The notes beneath the pieces were generated by a model, which was given only the letters and a program-made list of their open reading frames with translations, was not told the DNA's origin and made no database searches. 64,000 bases of DNA, from contig NZ_JAUFQQ010000003.1 in assembly GCF_030409845.1 (NCBI RefSeq), positions 1,178,001 to 1,242,000 on the forward strand, given 5' to 3'. This document shows, in pieces, positions 43,090-50,298 of this stretch (its first letter is position 1; every line of letters starts with the position of its first letter). This DNA is from Flavobacterium branchiarum. Lineage in GTDB: Bacteria; Bacteroidota; Bacteroidia; Flavobacteriales; Flavobacteriaceae. The translations under genes and the position numbers were made by a program.

Positions 43090-44038
43090 TGGGAAGTATT
43101 TTTTTTAATAAGTGTTTGGAATTGCAATGTTTCGCCCATCCATTATAAGCGGCTATAGTAGCCTTGTTTTTTGTTTTGGAAACTGCCTTAGCAAATCGTT
43201 TTTTAATTGATTTCCGAAGCAGTGTGTGCGTGTGGTAGAACTTGTAGCCTACAAAATCAATTCCACGAGATTCAACAGGGAACACCTGATAATTATCTTT
43301 TACCTGAAGTTTTAAATTGGCGTTTAAATACTGTTTAATATATGATAAAATAGCGTGTAAATGAGGTTTGTTATTCGAAAGAATTACAATGTCATCGGCA
43401 TATCTGAAGTAATATTTAATGCCTCTGTTTTCCTTTATCCAATGGTCAAAATAGGTAAGATAAAAGTTAGCCAGGTATTGGCTTAGATAATTCCCTATTG
43501 GTAAACCATCAGCGCTATCAATAATTTCGTCCAGTAGCCAAAGTAGGTCATTGTCCTTGAATTTCTTCCTAAGTAATGCTTTTAGTATATCATGATCTAC
43601 ATTAGGATAAAACTTGACAATATCCAACTTCAAACAGTATTTTGTATTATCCTGGTCTTTTAAGGCTATTTTGATATTGTTGGCAGCTGCATGAATTCCT
43701 TTTTTCTTTATACACGCATAGCTATCTTCTGTAAAAACCTTTACAAATATTGATTCTAAAACATTCATTACAGCATGATGGGTAATTCGGTCAGGGAAGT
43801 AAGGAAGACGAAAAACAAGTCTTTCTTTAGGCTCAAAAACGGTGAAGGTTGTGTATTGTGAGGTTTTATACTCTTTATTTAAAAGCATCTCATGAAGTTT
43901 GATAATATAGCTTTCGGGGTCTTTATCAAAAATCTTGACACCATATTGATTGGATTTACCTTTTCTTGCTTTAGTTTCGGCAATCCTTAAATTATCAACA
44001 GATGCAATCTGACTGTATAAATTATTGATTCGTTTCAT
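43076..44038 (-). CDS. reverse transcriptase of a diversity-generating retroelement
   Basis: 320 aa, a bare RT without maturase or endonuclease domain. RT motifs in order: YIIKLHEMLLNKEYK, RLVFRLPYFPDRITHHAV, CLKLDIVKFYPNVDH (first catalytic Asp), GLPIGNYLSQYLANFYL (the IGxxxSQ form typical of DGR enzymes), and RYADDIVIL (catalytic YADD). It copies the template repeat RNA with errors at adenines and feeds cDNA into the variable repeats. The gene lies just downstream of the template repeat, and the two target genes lie just upstream of that. Confidence 0.95.
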   Translation of the reverse strand: MKRINNLYSQIASVDNLRIAETKARKGKSNQYGVKIFDKDPESYIIKLHEMLLNKEYKTSQYTTFTVFEPKERLVFRLPYFPDRITHHAVMNVLESIFVKVFTEDSYACIKKKGIHAAANNIKIALKDQDNTKYCLKLDIVKFYPNVDHDILKALLRKKFKDNDLLWLLDEIIDSADGLPIGNYLSQYLANFYLTYFDHWIKENRGIKYYFRYADDIVILSNNKPHLHAILSYIKQYLNANLKLQVKDNYQVFPVESRGIDFVGYKFYHTHTLLRKSIKKRFAKAVSKTKNKATIAAYNGWAKHCNSKHLLKKILPNEQF

Positions 44039-44145
44039 TGCTTTGCTTAGATTGGCTCGCTTTCAATTACTTTACTAACGAACCTATTAATTTTGTGTTT
44101 TTTTGCCCTGTTGGCAAGGTCTGTGGTGTTTAATATTTTAAGCTC

Positions 44146-44220
44146 AGGTGCGAGCTGACATTCGAATTCGTGTTCCAATTATCGTAGTCGTTGTACGAAA
44201 AACTGCCACCTGAAGGAGAA
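44146..44220 (-). repeat. DGR template repeat (TR)
   Basis: 75 bp between the second variable gene and the RT. On the minus strand it could encode SPSGGSFSYNDYDNWNTNSN, with five AAC/AAT codons. It aligns without gaps to 44334-44408 (14 differences) and to 44715-44789 (12 differences). Every difference falls at one of the 19 adenines of the template (T on plus); all 56 other positions match in both copies. Homology fades past 44145 with a C-to-A change, as at an IMH boundary. Confidence 0.96.
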
Positions 44221-44251
44221 CTACAGCAACGACACCACACAACCTCATTTA

Positions 44252-44626
44252 TTATGCTTTTACGAAATAGCTTTTGTATAATTCTTCAAACTGTTTTCCA
44301 GCATACTTTGCCATATCTCTGGTTTGAAAGCAAAGGCGCGAGCCGACAGCCGAAAGCGTGAGCCAACTATCGTAGCCGTAGCACGAAAAACCGCCACCCG
44401 AAGGAGAAACCATCTTGAACCATGGATGGTATTTATACTGATCCCAATCATTCCAGTCTGGTACCCAGTCGCCGTTTATGGCTTTAGCTATGATTACTAA
44501 TTTGGTGTGATCAATCATTGCCTGTCTATCTGATTCTGGAAATAATGAGAAATCAGGAATAATAATTGCCGGGTCAAGGTTCAAAACCTTACAAGCATCT
44601 TCGAATGTTTTAATATCTGTGTACAT
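44252..44626 (-). CDS. DGR variable protein 1
   Basis: 124 aa. The N-terminal part (FEDACKVLNLDPAIIIPDFS) and GDWVPDWNDWDQYKYHPWF resemble a widespread Bacteroidetes phage protein. Residues 74-98 are the variable repeat: SPSGGGFSCYGYDSWLTLSA then VGSRL, followed by a conserved CFQTRDMAKYAGKQFEELYK tail. Five template Asn codons are replaced here by Y, S, L, L, A. The surface it diversifies and its ligand are unknown; it is not a tail fibre by position, lying in the early/middle operon. Confidence 0.92.
   Translation of the reverse strand: MYTDIKTFEDACKVLNLDPAIIIPDFSLFPESDRQAMIDHTKLVIIAKAINGDWVPDWNDWDQYKYHPWFKMVSPSGGGFSCYGYDSWLTLSAVGSRLCFQTRDMAKYAGKQFEELYKSYFVKA
44334..44408 (-). repeat. DGR variable repeat 1 (VR1)
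   Basis: Gap-free match to the template at a constant offset of 188 bp with 14 of 75 differences, all at template adenines. Confidence 0.95.
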
Positions 44627-44635
44627 AATATGGTT

Positions 44636-45112
44636 TTAAGCGGTTAAAAAATCTTTGTAAATACTCTCAAACAATTGTCCGGCATGTTTGGCTAAATCAG
44701 CTGATTTAAAGCAAAGGCGCGAGCCGACAAACGAATACGTGTGCCAATAAGCGCAGTCGTCGTACGAAAAACCGCCACCCGAAGGAGAACCCATCTTAAA
44801 CCATGGATAGTATTTATTTTGACTGCTATCTGACCAGTCTGGTACCCAACCTTCGTTGAATGCTTTTACTATTTCTTTGATCATCTTATAAGCAACTTCG
44901 TCTGGTGACATTCCCTCGCATGATTCTCTGAACTTTTTTTCTGAAACCCCATTTTCCCGAAGCGCATCATTAAGGCTCTTGACACGTTCTTTTATTTCTG
45001 GTTGAAAGGTTTTCATTCCGAAAATGTTTTCTAAGAATACTTTTCTACCACCTTTTGCTTTGTTGTAAGCAGTTATTACTTTGCCTTTATCGGCTGTTAA
45101 TGTTTCATTCAT
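44636..45112 (-). CDS. DGR variable protein 2
   Basis: 158 aa. The N-terminal 90 residues differ from variable protein 1 (MNETLTADKGKVITAYNKAK), while NEGWVPDWSDSSQNKYYPWF onward is homologous. Residues 109-133 are the variable repeat, SPSGGGFSYDDCAYWHTYSF then VGSRL, with the five template Asn codons changed to D, Y, H, Y, F. The gene ends 9 bp before variable protein 1. The pair is a duplication of the target cassette with different N-terminal modules. Confidence 0.92.
   Translation of the reverse strand: MNETLTADKGKVITAYNKAKGGRKVFLENIFGMKTFQPEIKERVKSLNDALRENGVSEKKFRESCEGMSPDEVAYKMIKEIVKAFNEGWVPDWSDSSQNKYYPWFKMGSPSGGGFSYDDCAYWHTYSFVGSRLCFKSADLAKHAGQLFESIYKDFLTA
44715..44789 (-). repeat. 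DGR variable repeat 2 (VR2)
   Basis: Gap-free match to the template at an offset of 569 bp with 12 of 75 differences, all at template adenines. Confidence 0.95.
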
Positions 45113-45131
45113 TTTGTTGATTGTTTAATAA

Positions 45132-45569
45132 TTAATATTCGTCGTTGTATCTTTTTTGATTTAACCAAGTCACTAAATGCGCTTTTGCTTGTCCTGTTTT
45201 TGCCAAATCGGCTTCGTATTTTGGAATCACATTAAAAACTTTTATCTTGGTGGGCAAGTCTAGTTTTTCGTAGGCCTTTTTGGCTAAATCGCCTTTCCTT
45301 TTTAGTCCATACTTATTATAAAGAGCTTCGAAACTATAATCTTCCAGTTTAAGTTCGATAGTTACAATGTGTTTGTACTGACTCCATTCTTCTATCATTG
45401 CTACTGTTTCAGGAAATGTTCTTTTTTTGAACAAATTAAAAATGCCGATTCCTTTTGGATCATTAAAAAAAGAATGGAGATTTCCATCTGATTTCCGATA
45501 CTGAAAAACCCATTTTTCTTTGGTTTCTTTGAAAGTAACCTCATAGGTTACATATTTATTTTCTTCCAT
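45132..45569 (-). CDS. hypothetical early phage protein
   Basis: 145 aa, soluble, charged (YVTYEVTFKETKEKWVFQYR). No domain recognised. It lies 19 bp upstream of the variable-protein genes in the same operon and might serve the retroelement or be a separate early function. Confidence 0.6.
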   Translation of the reverse strand: MEENKYVTYEVTFKETKEKWVFQYRKSDGNLHSFFNDPKGIGIFNLFKKRTFPETVAMIEEWSQYKHIVTIELKLEDYSFEALYNKYGLKRKGDLAKKAYEKLDLPTKIKVFNVIPKYEADLAKTGQAKAHLVTWLNQKRYNDEY

Positions 45570-45575
45570 TTAAAT

Positions 45576-45716
45576 CTATTTTAAAAGGTATTTAACTGGT
45601 TTAACGTGTTGAAAATTCTTTGCTATTTTGCGAGCTTCTTCTACGAGTCGTGCTTCGGTATCAAAAATTGACTCTTTTTTTGCATCTGGTTTTCTTCGTT
45701 TTTTGTTGATATACAT
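45576..45716 (-). CDS. 46-aa basic small protein
   Basis: A short frame MYINKKRRKPDAKKESIFDT with a 26-residue tail, whose ATG overlaps the upstream stop (TAATG) and which ends 7 bp before the next start codon. The coupled layout supports translation. It is highly basic at the N-terminus and may bind nucleic acid. Confidence 0.5.
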   Translation of the reverse strand: MYINKKRRKPDAKKESIFDTEARLVEEARKIAKNFQHVKPVKYLLK

Positions 45717-46048
45717 TAGGCTAATTTTTGATTCAATAGGTTAATTACTTTTTGGATTTCTAGTTTGATGTAGGAGTCATGAATCCCTTTTATTTGTTGA
45801 AGGAGTAAGAGCTCCAGCATATCAGCCTCGTGAAACTTTAATGATACTGTTATTTTCTTTTTGGCATTAAATTGGTTTCTTTTAGCCTTGATATGAACCG
45901 CTTTCCCATCTAATTTAGTAGCTAAGTCAAGAGCGATTGAAAGGATTGACTTTTCTCTCCTGGTTAATGCTTTGCTGTTATATACTGCCTCAATTGTGGC
46001 GGCTACAATCAATGCGGTTTCGGGGTTAAGTTTTAAGTCTATTTTCAT
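45716..46048 (-). CDS. hypothetical early phage protein
   Basis: 110 aa, mostly helical (TALIVAATIEAVYNSKALTR, HEADMLELLLLQQIKGIHDS). No family recognised. Its stop overlaps the ATG of the 46-aa gene downstream; upstream neighbour ends 2 bp away, so it belongs to a tight early operon. Confidence 0.6.
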   Translation of the reverse strand: MKIDLKLNPETALIVAATIEAVYNSKALTRREKSILSIALDLATKLDGKAVHIKAKRNQFNAKKKITVSLKFHEADMLELLLLQQIKGIHDSYIKLEIQKVINLLNQKLA

Positions 46049-46049
46049 T

Positions 46050-46193
46050 TTAGCATTCTGTTTTTGGTGGTTCTAAGGCTTCTCCACAAGTAGAGCAAAC
46101 TAGTTGTGTTGTTTCGCAAGTAACACAAGTGCTTATTATTTTGATTTCGGCTATGTCATGTGAACATACTTCAGTGATGCTGTAGGTTTCCAT
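46050..46193 (-). CDS. 47-aa Cys-rich zinc-ribbon-like protein
   Basis: The frame METYSITEVCSHDIAEIKII is followed by STCVTCETTQLVCSTCGEAL. Two CxxC pairs 8 residues apart plus an upstream C/H suggest a zinc knuckle. It sits 1-2 bp from both neighbours in the early operon. Confidence 0.55.
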   Translation of the reverse strand: METYSITEVCSHDIAEIKIISTCVTCETTQLVCSTCGEALEPPKTEC

Positions 46194-46194
46194 T

Positions 46195-46566
46195 TTACTT
46201 GCATTTTTTGTTGTAATGATGCACTACAATAGCTTTAAGAGCAGTAATTATTTTCTCAAGCTCTTGTTTATTCATATTCATTAGTGGTTTTCTAACTGGC
46301 GATTTTTCACTTTTTAAAAAATCACTTAGTTTGTTTAAATCGGCAATTACTCCCCATTTTTCACTTGGCAAGCTCCATTCTTTACTAATACATATAGAGC
46401 GTATTAATTTGTGAACTTTGGCATATTTATGTTCTGGTTCGAACAATCCCCAATTATCTTTACCATTCCGATTTCCATTTACAATGTCGGTGAGCTGTTT
46501 TTTTGGATTATTATAATTGTCAATGGCAGAACCAGTGCCTGTATAAACTTGTGCTTTAGTTGCCAT
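46195..46566 (-). CDS. early phage protein, possible GemA-position counterpart
   Basis: 123 aa. The segment KVHKLIRSICISKEWSLPSE then LSDFLKSEKSPVRKPLMNMN and LEKIITALKAIVVHHYNKK matches a conserved Bacteroidetes transposable-phage protein I remember without function. The ending MNKQELEKIITALKAI resembles the GemA/DUF1018 tail, and the location after the transposition genes agrees, but the link is weak. Confidence 0.55.
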   Translation of the reverse strand: MATKAQVYTGTGSAIDNYNNPKKQLTDIVNGNRNGKDNWGLFEPEHKYAKVHKLIRSICISKEWSLPSEKWGVIADLNKLSDFLKSEKSPVRKPLMNMNKQELEKIITALKAIVVHHYNKKCK

Positions 46567-46852
46567 AACCTTTCAATATTTGAAAAACCAAAGAATGAAA
46601 ACCACTTATCATAAATCCTTTACTATAATGCATATCAACAATTGATATTTTTAGGCCCTGACATCGACGATGAATTTCATTAAGTTCTAATGATTTATTT
46701 ATTATTTCACTTTTTAAATCTTCAAGCTTGTTAACCTCAATAATTGTAGCAGATAAAGATTTTAAGTAATTTTGAAATTCATCTTGCAACTTGTTTTTTG
46801 TAGCGTTGCTGTGCCCTACATACACGAAATAATGTGTTACCTTTTTTTCCAT
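46556..46852 (-). CDS. hypothetical early phage protein
   Basis: 98 aa from ATG 46852; the longer open frame to 46900 begins inside the tRNA-like element and reads the familiar spurious T-arm translation, so it is rejected. It starts MEKKVTHYFVYVGHSNATKN and is helical. Function unknown. Confidence 0.55.
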   Translation of the reverse strand: MEKKVTHYFVYVGHSNATKNKLQDEFQNYLKSLSATIIEVNKLEDLKSEIINKSLELNEIHRRCQGLKISIVDMHYSKGFMISGFHSLVFQILKGYGN

Positions 46853-46874
46853 TTTATTTATTTTAAAATTTTGC

Positions 46875-46918
46875 TCCCGAGGCAGGATTCGAACCTGCAA
46901 GAACCATCAGGCTCGGGA
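46875..46918 (-). ncRNA. tRNA-like minihelix or degenerate tRNA
   Basis: On the minus strand TCCCGAG (7 nt) pairs with CTCGGGA as an acceptor stem. A perfect T arm (GCAGG, loop TTCGAAT, CCTGC) abuts the 3' strand with no gap, as in real tRNAs. Only 13 nt (CCTGATGGTTCTT) replace the D and anticodon arms. The 3' end reads GCA. It lies in a 90-bp gap of the early operon. Confidence 0.6.
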
Positions 46919-46941
46919 AACCGAATTAACTAACCAATAAT

Positions 46942-47139
46942 CTATTTATGCTTATAAGTTGCTTTACTGTGTTTTTTAAGGGCTTCAATATTGGAATGAT
47001 TTCGACGATCATTTTCATATTGTTTTAATGTTACATGAATTTTGAATCTTAACCAGGCGATGTAAGTGGCTATCTCCTTTTTGTTTGTACCAATCAGCAC
47101 TATGACTAATATTAGTATTGTTGTAGTGTATTCATTCAT
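46942..47139 (-). CDS. small membrane protein
   Basis: 65 aa. A hydrophobic N-terminal helix (TTTILILVIVLIGTN) is followed by a basic tail. Its ATG overlaps the stop of the DUF3164-like gene. Could be a host-takeover or anchoring peptide; no family recognised. Confidence 0.5.
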   Translation of the reverse strand: MNEYTTTILILVIVLIGTNKKEIATYIAWLRFKIHVTLKQYENDRRNHSNIEALKKHSKATYKHK

Positions 47140-47828
47140 TACACTGTGAATCTAAATTCTAACTTTCGAGTTCTATTATCTCCAATATCTATATGTTTCC
47201 ATCCAGAAACATATGTGCTACCTTTGGTCTTATTTTGAGCATCGACGATTATGTCCATTCCTTCATCAAATTCAGGTGAATTGAAATCACTTCTCATTTG
47301 ATTGAGTTGAATTATTCTTCCCGGGTTAAGCATTCCTGTTTTTAAATTTGGTTTAAGAAAAAACTTGACCGCTTTTGCAAGTTTCGCTGCGTTTTCATCA
47401 TCGTCTCCTCCTGATAATGCTGTGATATAATTCATTATTTTTTGAACACCTGCAGTTTCAGTTCCATCAAATGAAATCCCTGGATTGTAGCCTATAGTTA
47501 TACTACAAGATCCATCAGGATGTGTCACCGTATGACTATCTTGATCTAATCTATCAAGTCCGTATATACTTGCTTTTAGGTCTAAATAATGTGTTAGTCC
47601 TTTGAAAATTCCTGCCACGGTTTTCTCCATGTCAATTTGTTTAAAGGCTAAAGAATCTATATTGTTTTCTAAAAACTCAATGCCAATTTCTTTTAGAGTT
47701 GCAACATTGGCTTTATGAGCTTCCTTTTCTGCTTTTTCTTCTTGAGCAAGTTGTTTTTTTAAAACCTTTTTATCTGCTATTGATAAATTTGTAATATCAA
47801 TTGGTGTTGTTGGTGTTTCTGTCATCAT
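47139..47828 (-). CDS. DUF3164-like early phage protein
   Basis: 229 aa. A charged coiled coil (about 25-45) precedes a domain containing TVTHPDGSCSITIGYNPGIS, the VKFFLKPNLKTGMLNPGRII region and VSGWKHIDIGDNRTRKLEFR. This resembles DUF3164 proteins encoded in the early region of Mu-like phages near the nuclease-inhibitor Gam. Biochemical role unknown. Confidence 0.6.
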   Translation of the reverse strand: MMTETPTTPIDITNLSIADKKVLKKQLAQEEKAEKEAHKANVATLKEIGIEFLENNIDSLAFKQIDMEKTVAGIFKGLTHYLDLKASIYGLDRLDQDSHTVTHPDGSCSITIGYNPGISFDGTETAGVQKIMNYITALSGGDDDENAAKLAKAVKFFLKPNLKTGMLNPGRIIQLNQMRSDFNSPEFDEGMDIIVDAQNKTKGSTYVSGWKHIDIGDNRTRKLEFRFTV

Positions 47829-48052
47829 GTTTGTATTTCGGGATTAATTACTTCTATTGTGTTTGGACTTATTATTGAATATTGAATGTTGTATCTAAAT
47901 TTATCCCTAAGTTCTTTTAGAAATTCACATTCTAAATTGTAATCGTGTGGGATAATTACTGTTCGTTTCTTGGCGTAATACTCAAATCGCTCTTTAATTT
48001 TTTGATGCAATTTGTAACGTCTGTTTTGCTCAGGAGTACGTTTAAGTTTCAT
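47825..48052 (-). CDS. small basic early phage protein
   Basis: 75 aa, very basic N-terminus (MKLKRTPEQNRRYKLHQKIK). It overlaps the following gene by 4 bp. Might be a recombination-mediator or NinB-like fragment, but no family can be shown. Confidence 0.5.
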   Translation of the reverse strand: MKLKRTPEQNRRYKLHQKIKERFEYYAKKRTVIIPHDYNLECEFLKELRDKFRYNIQYSIISPNTIEVINPEIQT

Positions 48053-48347
48053 CTGTTATCAAAAATCTACTTTGATCAAAGCCACCCCAATTGGTAGCTT
48101 CTATTTTTTTAACCACCAATTGTATCTTAGAATCAATTGTTTTAGAGACTTTACTTTGTCTAACTTCTGAAGCAAAAACCTCTTTATTTAAAAAAGCAAG
48201 TTGACTAAGAAGTGCTCCTCTTTCTTGGTTAATGCAAATTCGTTCAGGAAGTGAAAAACTTTCGATTTTACCTTCCTTTTGCTGATCTGAGCAATAGATT
48301 AGTACATTGTATAAAATGTTTAATCTGGCATATATTTGGAGACTCAT
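48042..48347 (-). CDS. hypothetical early phage protein
   Basis: 101 aa, helical (LQIYARLNILYNVLIYCSDQ). It overlaps the next gene by 11 bp. No domain recognised. Confidence 0.5.
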   Translation of the reverse strand: MSLQIYARLNILYNVLIYCSDQQKEGKIESFSLPERICINQERGALLSQLAFLNKEVFASEVRQSKVSKTIDSKIQLVVKKIEATNWGGFDQSRFLITDET

Positions 48348-48358
48348 ATTGGTTAGTT

Positions 48359-48709
48359 TTAATTGGTTGAAAAGACTTTTACACCTTGAGGTGTTTTGCT
48401 TCGTTTAATTTGAGATAGTAAAGACATAGGTCTATAATTGAATAAATACATCAAACAATCATGATAACACTTTTCTAAATCTCTAGCAGTTACACTTGTC
48501 TGTGTGTAACGATCTGTTAACTTGTGAAACTCAATTTCACAGTTTGTCAATTCCATCCTAAACCATGAATTAATAGAACTGTTGGCTAAAACTTGTTGAT
48601 ATTCAAGAGTTGTTATGCTTACGCTTTCACACCAGTTATTGTAAAAATTCCAAATCATACTTTCGTATTGATCCTGTGTGATGTTTAATTTTTTAATTAC
48701 TGTTTTCAT
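48359..48709 (-). CDS. hypothetical early phage protein
   Basis: 116 aa from ATG 48709; a longer frame would overlap the ATPase gene. It contains NITQDQYESMIWNFYNNWCE and a helical middle. The stop is 12 bp before the next gene. Function unknown. Confidence 0.5.
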   Translation of the reverse strand: MKTVIKKLNITQDQYESMIWNFYNNWCESVSITTLEYQQVLANSSINSWFRMELTNCEIEFHKLTDRYTQTSVTARDLEKCYHDCLMYLFNYRPMSLLSQIKRSKTPQGVKVFSTN

Positions 48710-48722
48710 AGTGATGTTGCTT

Positions 48723-49358
48723 TTATTGTTTTCCGTGTAAATCTTCATATCCTTTTTGCCAAACGACATATTGTGTTGCGTTTGGTCCAAACTTCCTTCC
48801 TTTATTTGTAGCCAAATAACCGCTTACAACTACCTTCTGTGTTGCATCAAATTTTATCCTGTCCTCAAATTCGGTTTTAGGATTTTGTCCTTTTCCATGG
48901 CCTATAAAAACCAATGTTTTGTTTTTAAATTTTTTTCTGAAATTCAAGTAGTCTTCAAATGAATAACCCATAAAAAAATAAGGAACCGAATCTATTACAA
49001 CTACCTGGGCGCTGTTTCTACGCTTTAGCCGTTCTGTGAGTTGCTCTAAACTATCATCAACTAGAATAAAATTCTTTGCTACATCCTGCATCTGGAATAG
49101 CTTTAATCTGTCTTGTAGATTTTCATCGTCTAAATCCTCCTCTCTTGATACCAGAATGGTTTTTTCGGTTAAAGCGAATTCTTTAATCAATTGCATGACA
49201 AATGAGCTTTTACCGCTCGAACTATCTCCCCAAATAAACCAACGTCCTTTTTTTTGAGGGTTTCCAAAAACATCATAAAATCGACCTTTGAACATAATGA
49301 CTGATACAATTACAGAAAGTACATTTGATACGGTTAAAGCTCTTTTTAATTCTGCCAT
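48723..49358 (-). CDS. P-loop ATPase next to MuB
   Basis: 211 aa. Walker A is FIWGDSSSGKSSFVMQL (about residue 42) and Walker B is QVVVIDSVPYFF; a further GHGKGQNPKTEFEDRIKFDA loop resembles RecA-like ATPases. It starts 2 bp after the MuB-like gene. A second ATPase in the transposition operon is not found in Mu; it may help strand exchange, target choice or replication start (inference). Confidence 0.75.
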   Translation of the reverse strand: MAELKRALTVSNVLSVIVSVIMFKGRFYDVFGNPQKKGRWFIWGDSSSGKSSFVMQLIKEFALTEKTILVSREEDLDDENLQDRLKLFQMQDVAKNFILVDDSLEQLTERLKRRNSAQVVVIDSVPYFFMGYSFEDYLNFRKKFKNKTLVFIGHGKGQNPKTEFEDRIKFDATQKVVVSGYLATNKGRKFGPNATQYVVWQKGYEDLHGKQ

Positions 49359-49359
49359 A

Positions 49360-50298
49360 TTATGCTGAAAGAAGCTTTGGCATTCCTAAAATTGTTCTAA
49401 CAAAATCCTCAGTGAGGAGCTGACCAGTTCTGTCAGCTTCTTTCATTGCAGGTACAAGTACATCGTGCAATTCACCGTAGTTATCGCAATTTTGTTTTAA
49501 GAACTTAATGAGTGCTTTGTCTTCAATTTGTTCTAAAAACATTGAAAAAGAACGATCAATACTTGGTAATTCGCGGATTCCAAATTTTATTCTACGGTAA
49601 AACTGTGGTATTCCAGAACGGTTCTTTTTTCGAAGCTTGTCAAGGTTATCGGTTAACTGGCTTGTACCAATTAGGGTGATTCCGCAAATTCCTTTTAGTG
49701 CATCGTACAATTCTTTCATAGAACATAAAGCCGGTTGTTTCATGTACTCACACTCATCAAAAATCAAGTGTGGTTTTTGTCCTTCCAGTTTTAACTGTTT
49801 TAGCTTTTTAGCTACTTCACCAATTTTTTTACTTTTGGTTTTTGGAGTGGCTATTTTAAGAGAATCAATGATCTTATCTAACAAATCACCTATCGTGTCT
49901 AATGAGCCTACAACAATTTTGTAAGTATCAACCGGATTAGCTTTTAAAAACACATCCGATATATAGCTTTTGCCTGACCCTGTTTCGCCAATGATAATAT
50001 TTGTTACGCCGTTTTCTTTAGCATCTTCTAAGGTTGAAAGCATGCGGAATAATTGAGGTGTTTCTTTCAATGCCCAATATTCTTTTATTAGGGACAATCC
50101 AATAAATTCAGCAATCATTAAGTACCATTTATCTTTTATCTCTGATTTACCTACTGTAGCTTTGTTGTGATAAATACTTGATATATAACTTTCGTTAATG
50201 CTTGACCTTTTTGAAACTTCGTTAGCTGAGATATTATGCAGGTCTAAATACTGTTTTAAAGCCTCAGATACTTGCTGTTTTTGAAGTGTTGTAATCAT
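49360..50298 (-). CDS. MuB-like transposition ATPase
   Basis: 312 aa. The N-terminal HTH (about 8-55, HNISANEVSKRSSINESYIS) is followed by an AAA domain: Walker A NIIIGETGSGKSYISDVF, Walker B PHLIFDECEYMKQ and sensor ITLIGTSQLTDNL. The C-terminal helical domain binds the transposase in Mu. It overlaps the transposase stop by 4 bp. It delivers target DNA and blocks self-integration. Confidence 0.9.
   Translation of the reverse strand: MITTLQKQQVSEALKQYLDLHNISANEVSKRSSINESYISSIYHNKATVGKSEIKDKWYLMIAEFIGLSLIKEYWALKETPQLFRMLSTLEDAKENGVTNIIIGETGSGKSYISDVFLKANPVDTYKIVVGSLDTIGDLLDKIIDSLKIATPKTKSKKIGEVAKKLKQLKLEGQKPHLIFDECEYMKQPALCSMKELYDALKGICGITLIGTSQLTDNLDKLRKKNRSGIPQFYRRIKFGIRELPSIDRSFSMFLEQIEDKALIKFLKQNCDNYGELHDVLVPAMKEADRTGQLLTEDFVRTILGMPKLLSA

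Noticed and set aside
43076..44038. Group II intron or retron reverse transcriptase
   Set aside because: No maturase or endonuclease domain, no intron ends or msr/msd structure; the SQ motif and adjacent TR/VR pairs fit a DGR.
46853..46900. N-terminal extension of the 46556 gene
   Set aside because: It reads through the T arm of the tRNA-like element and gives the spurious VRILPRE peptide typical of tRNA antisense translation.
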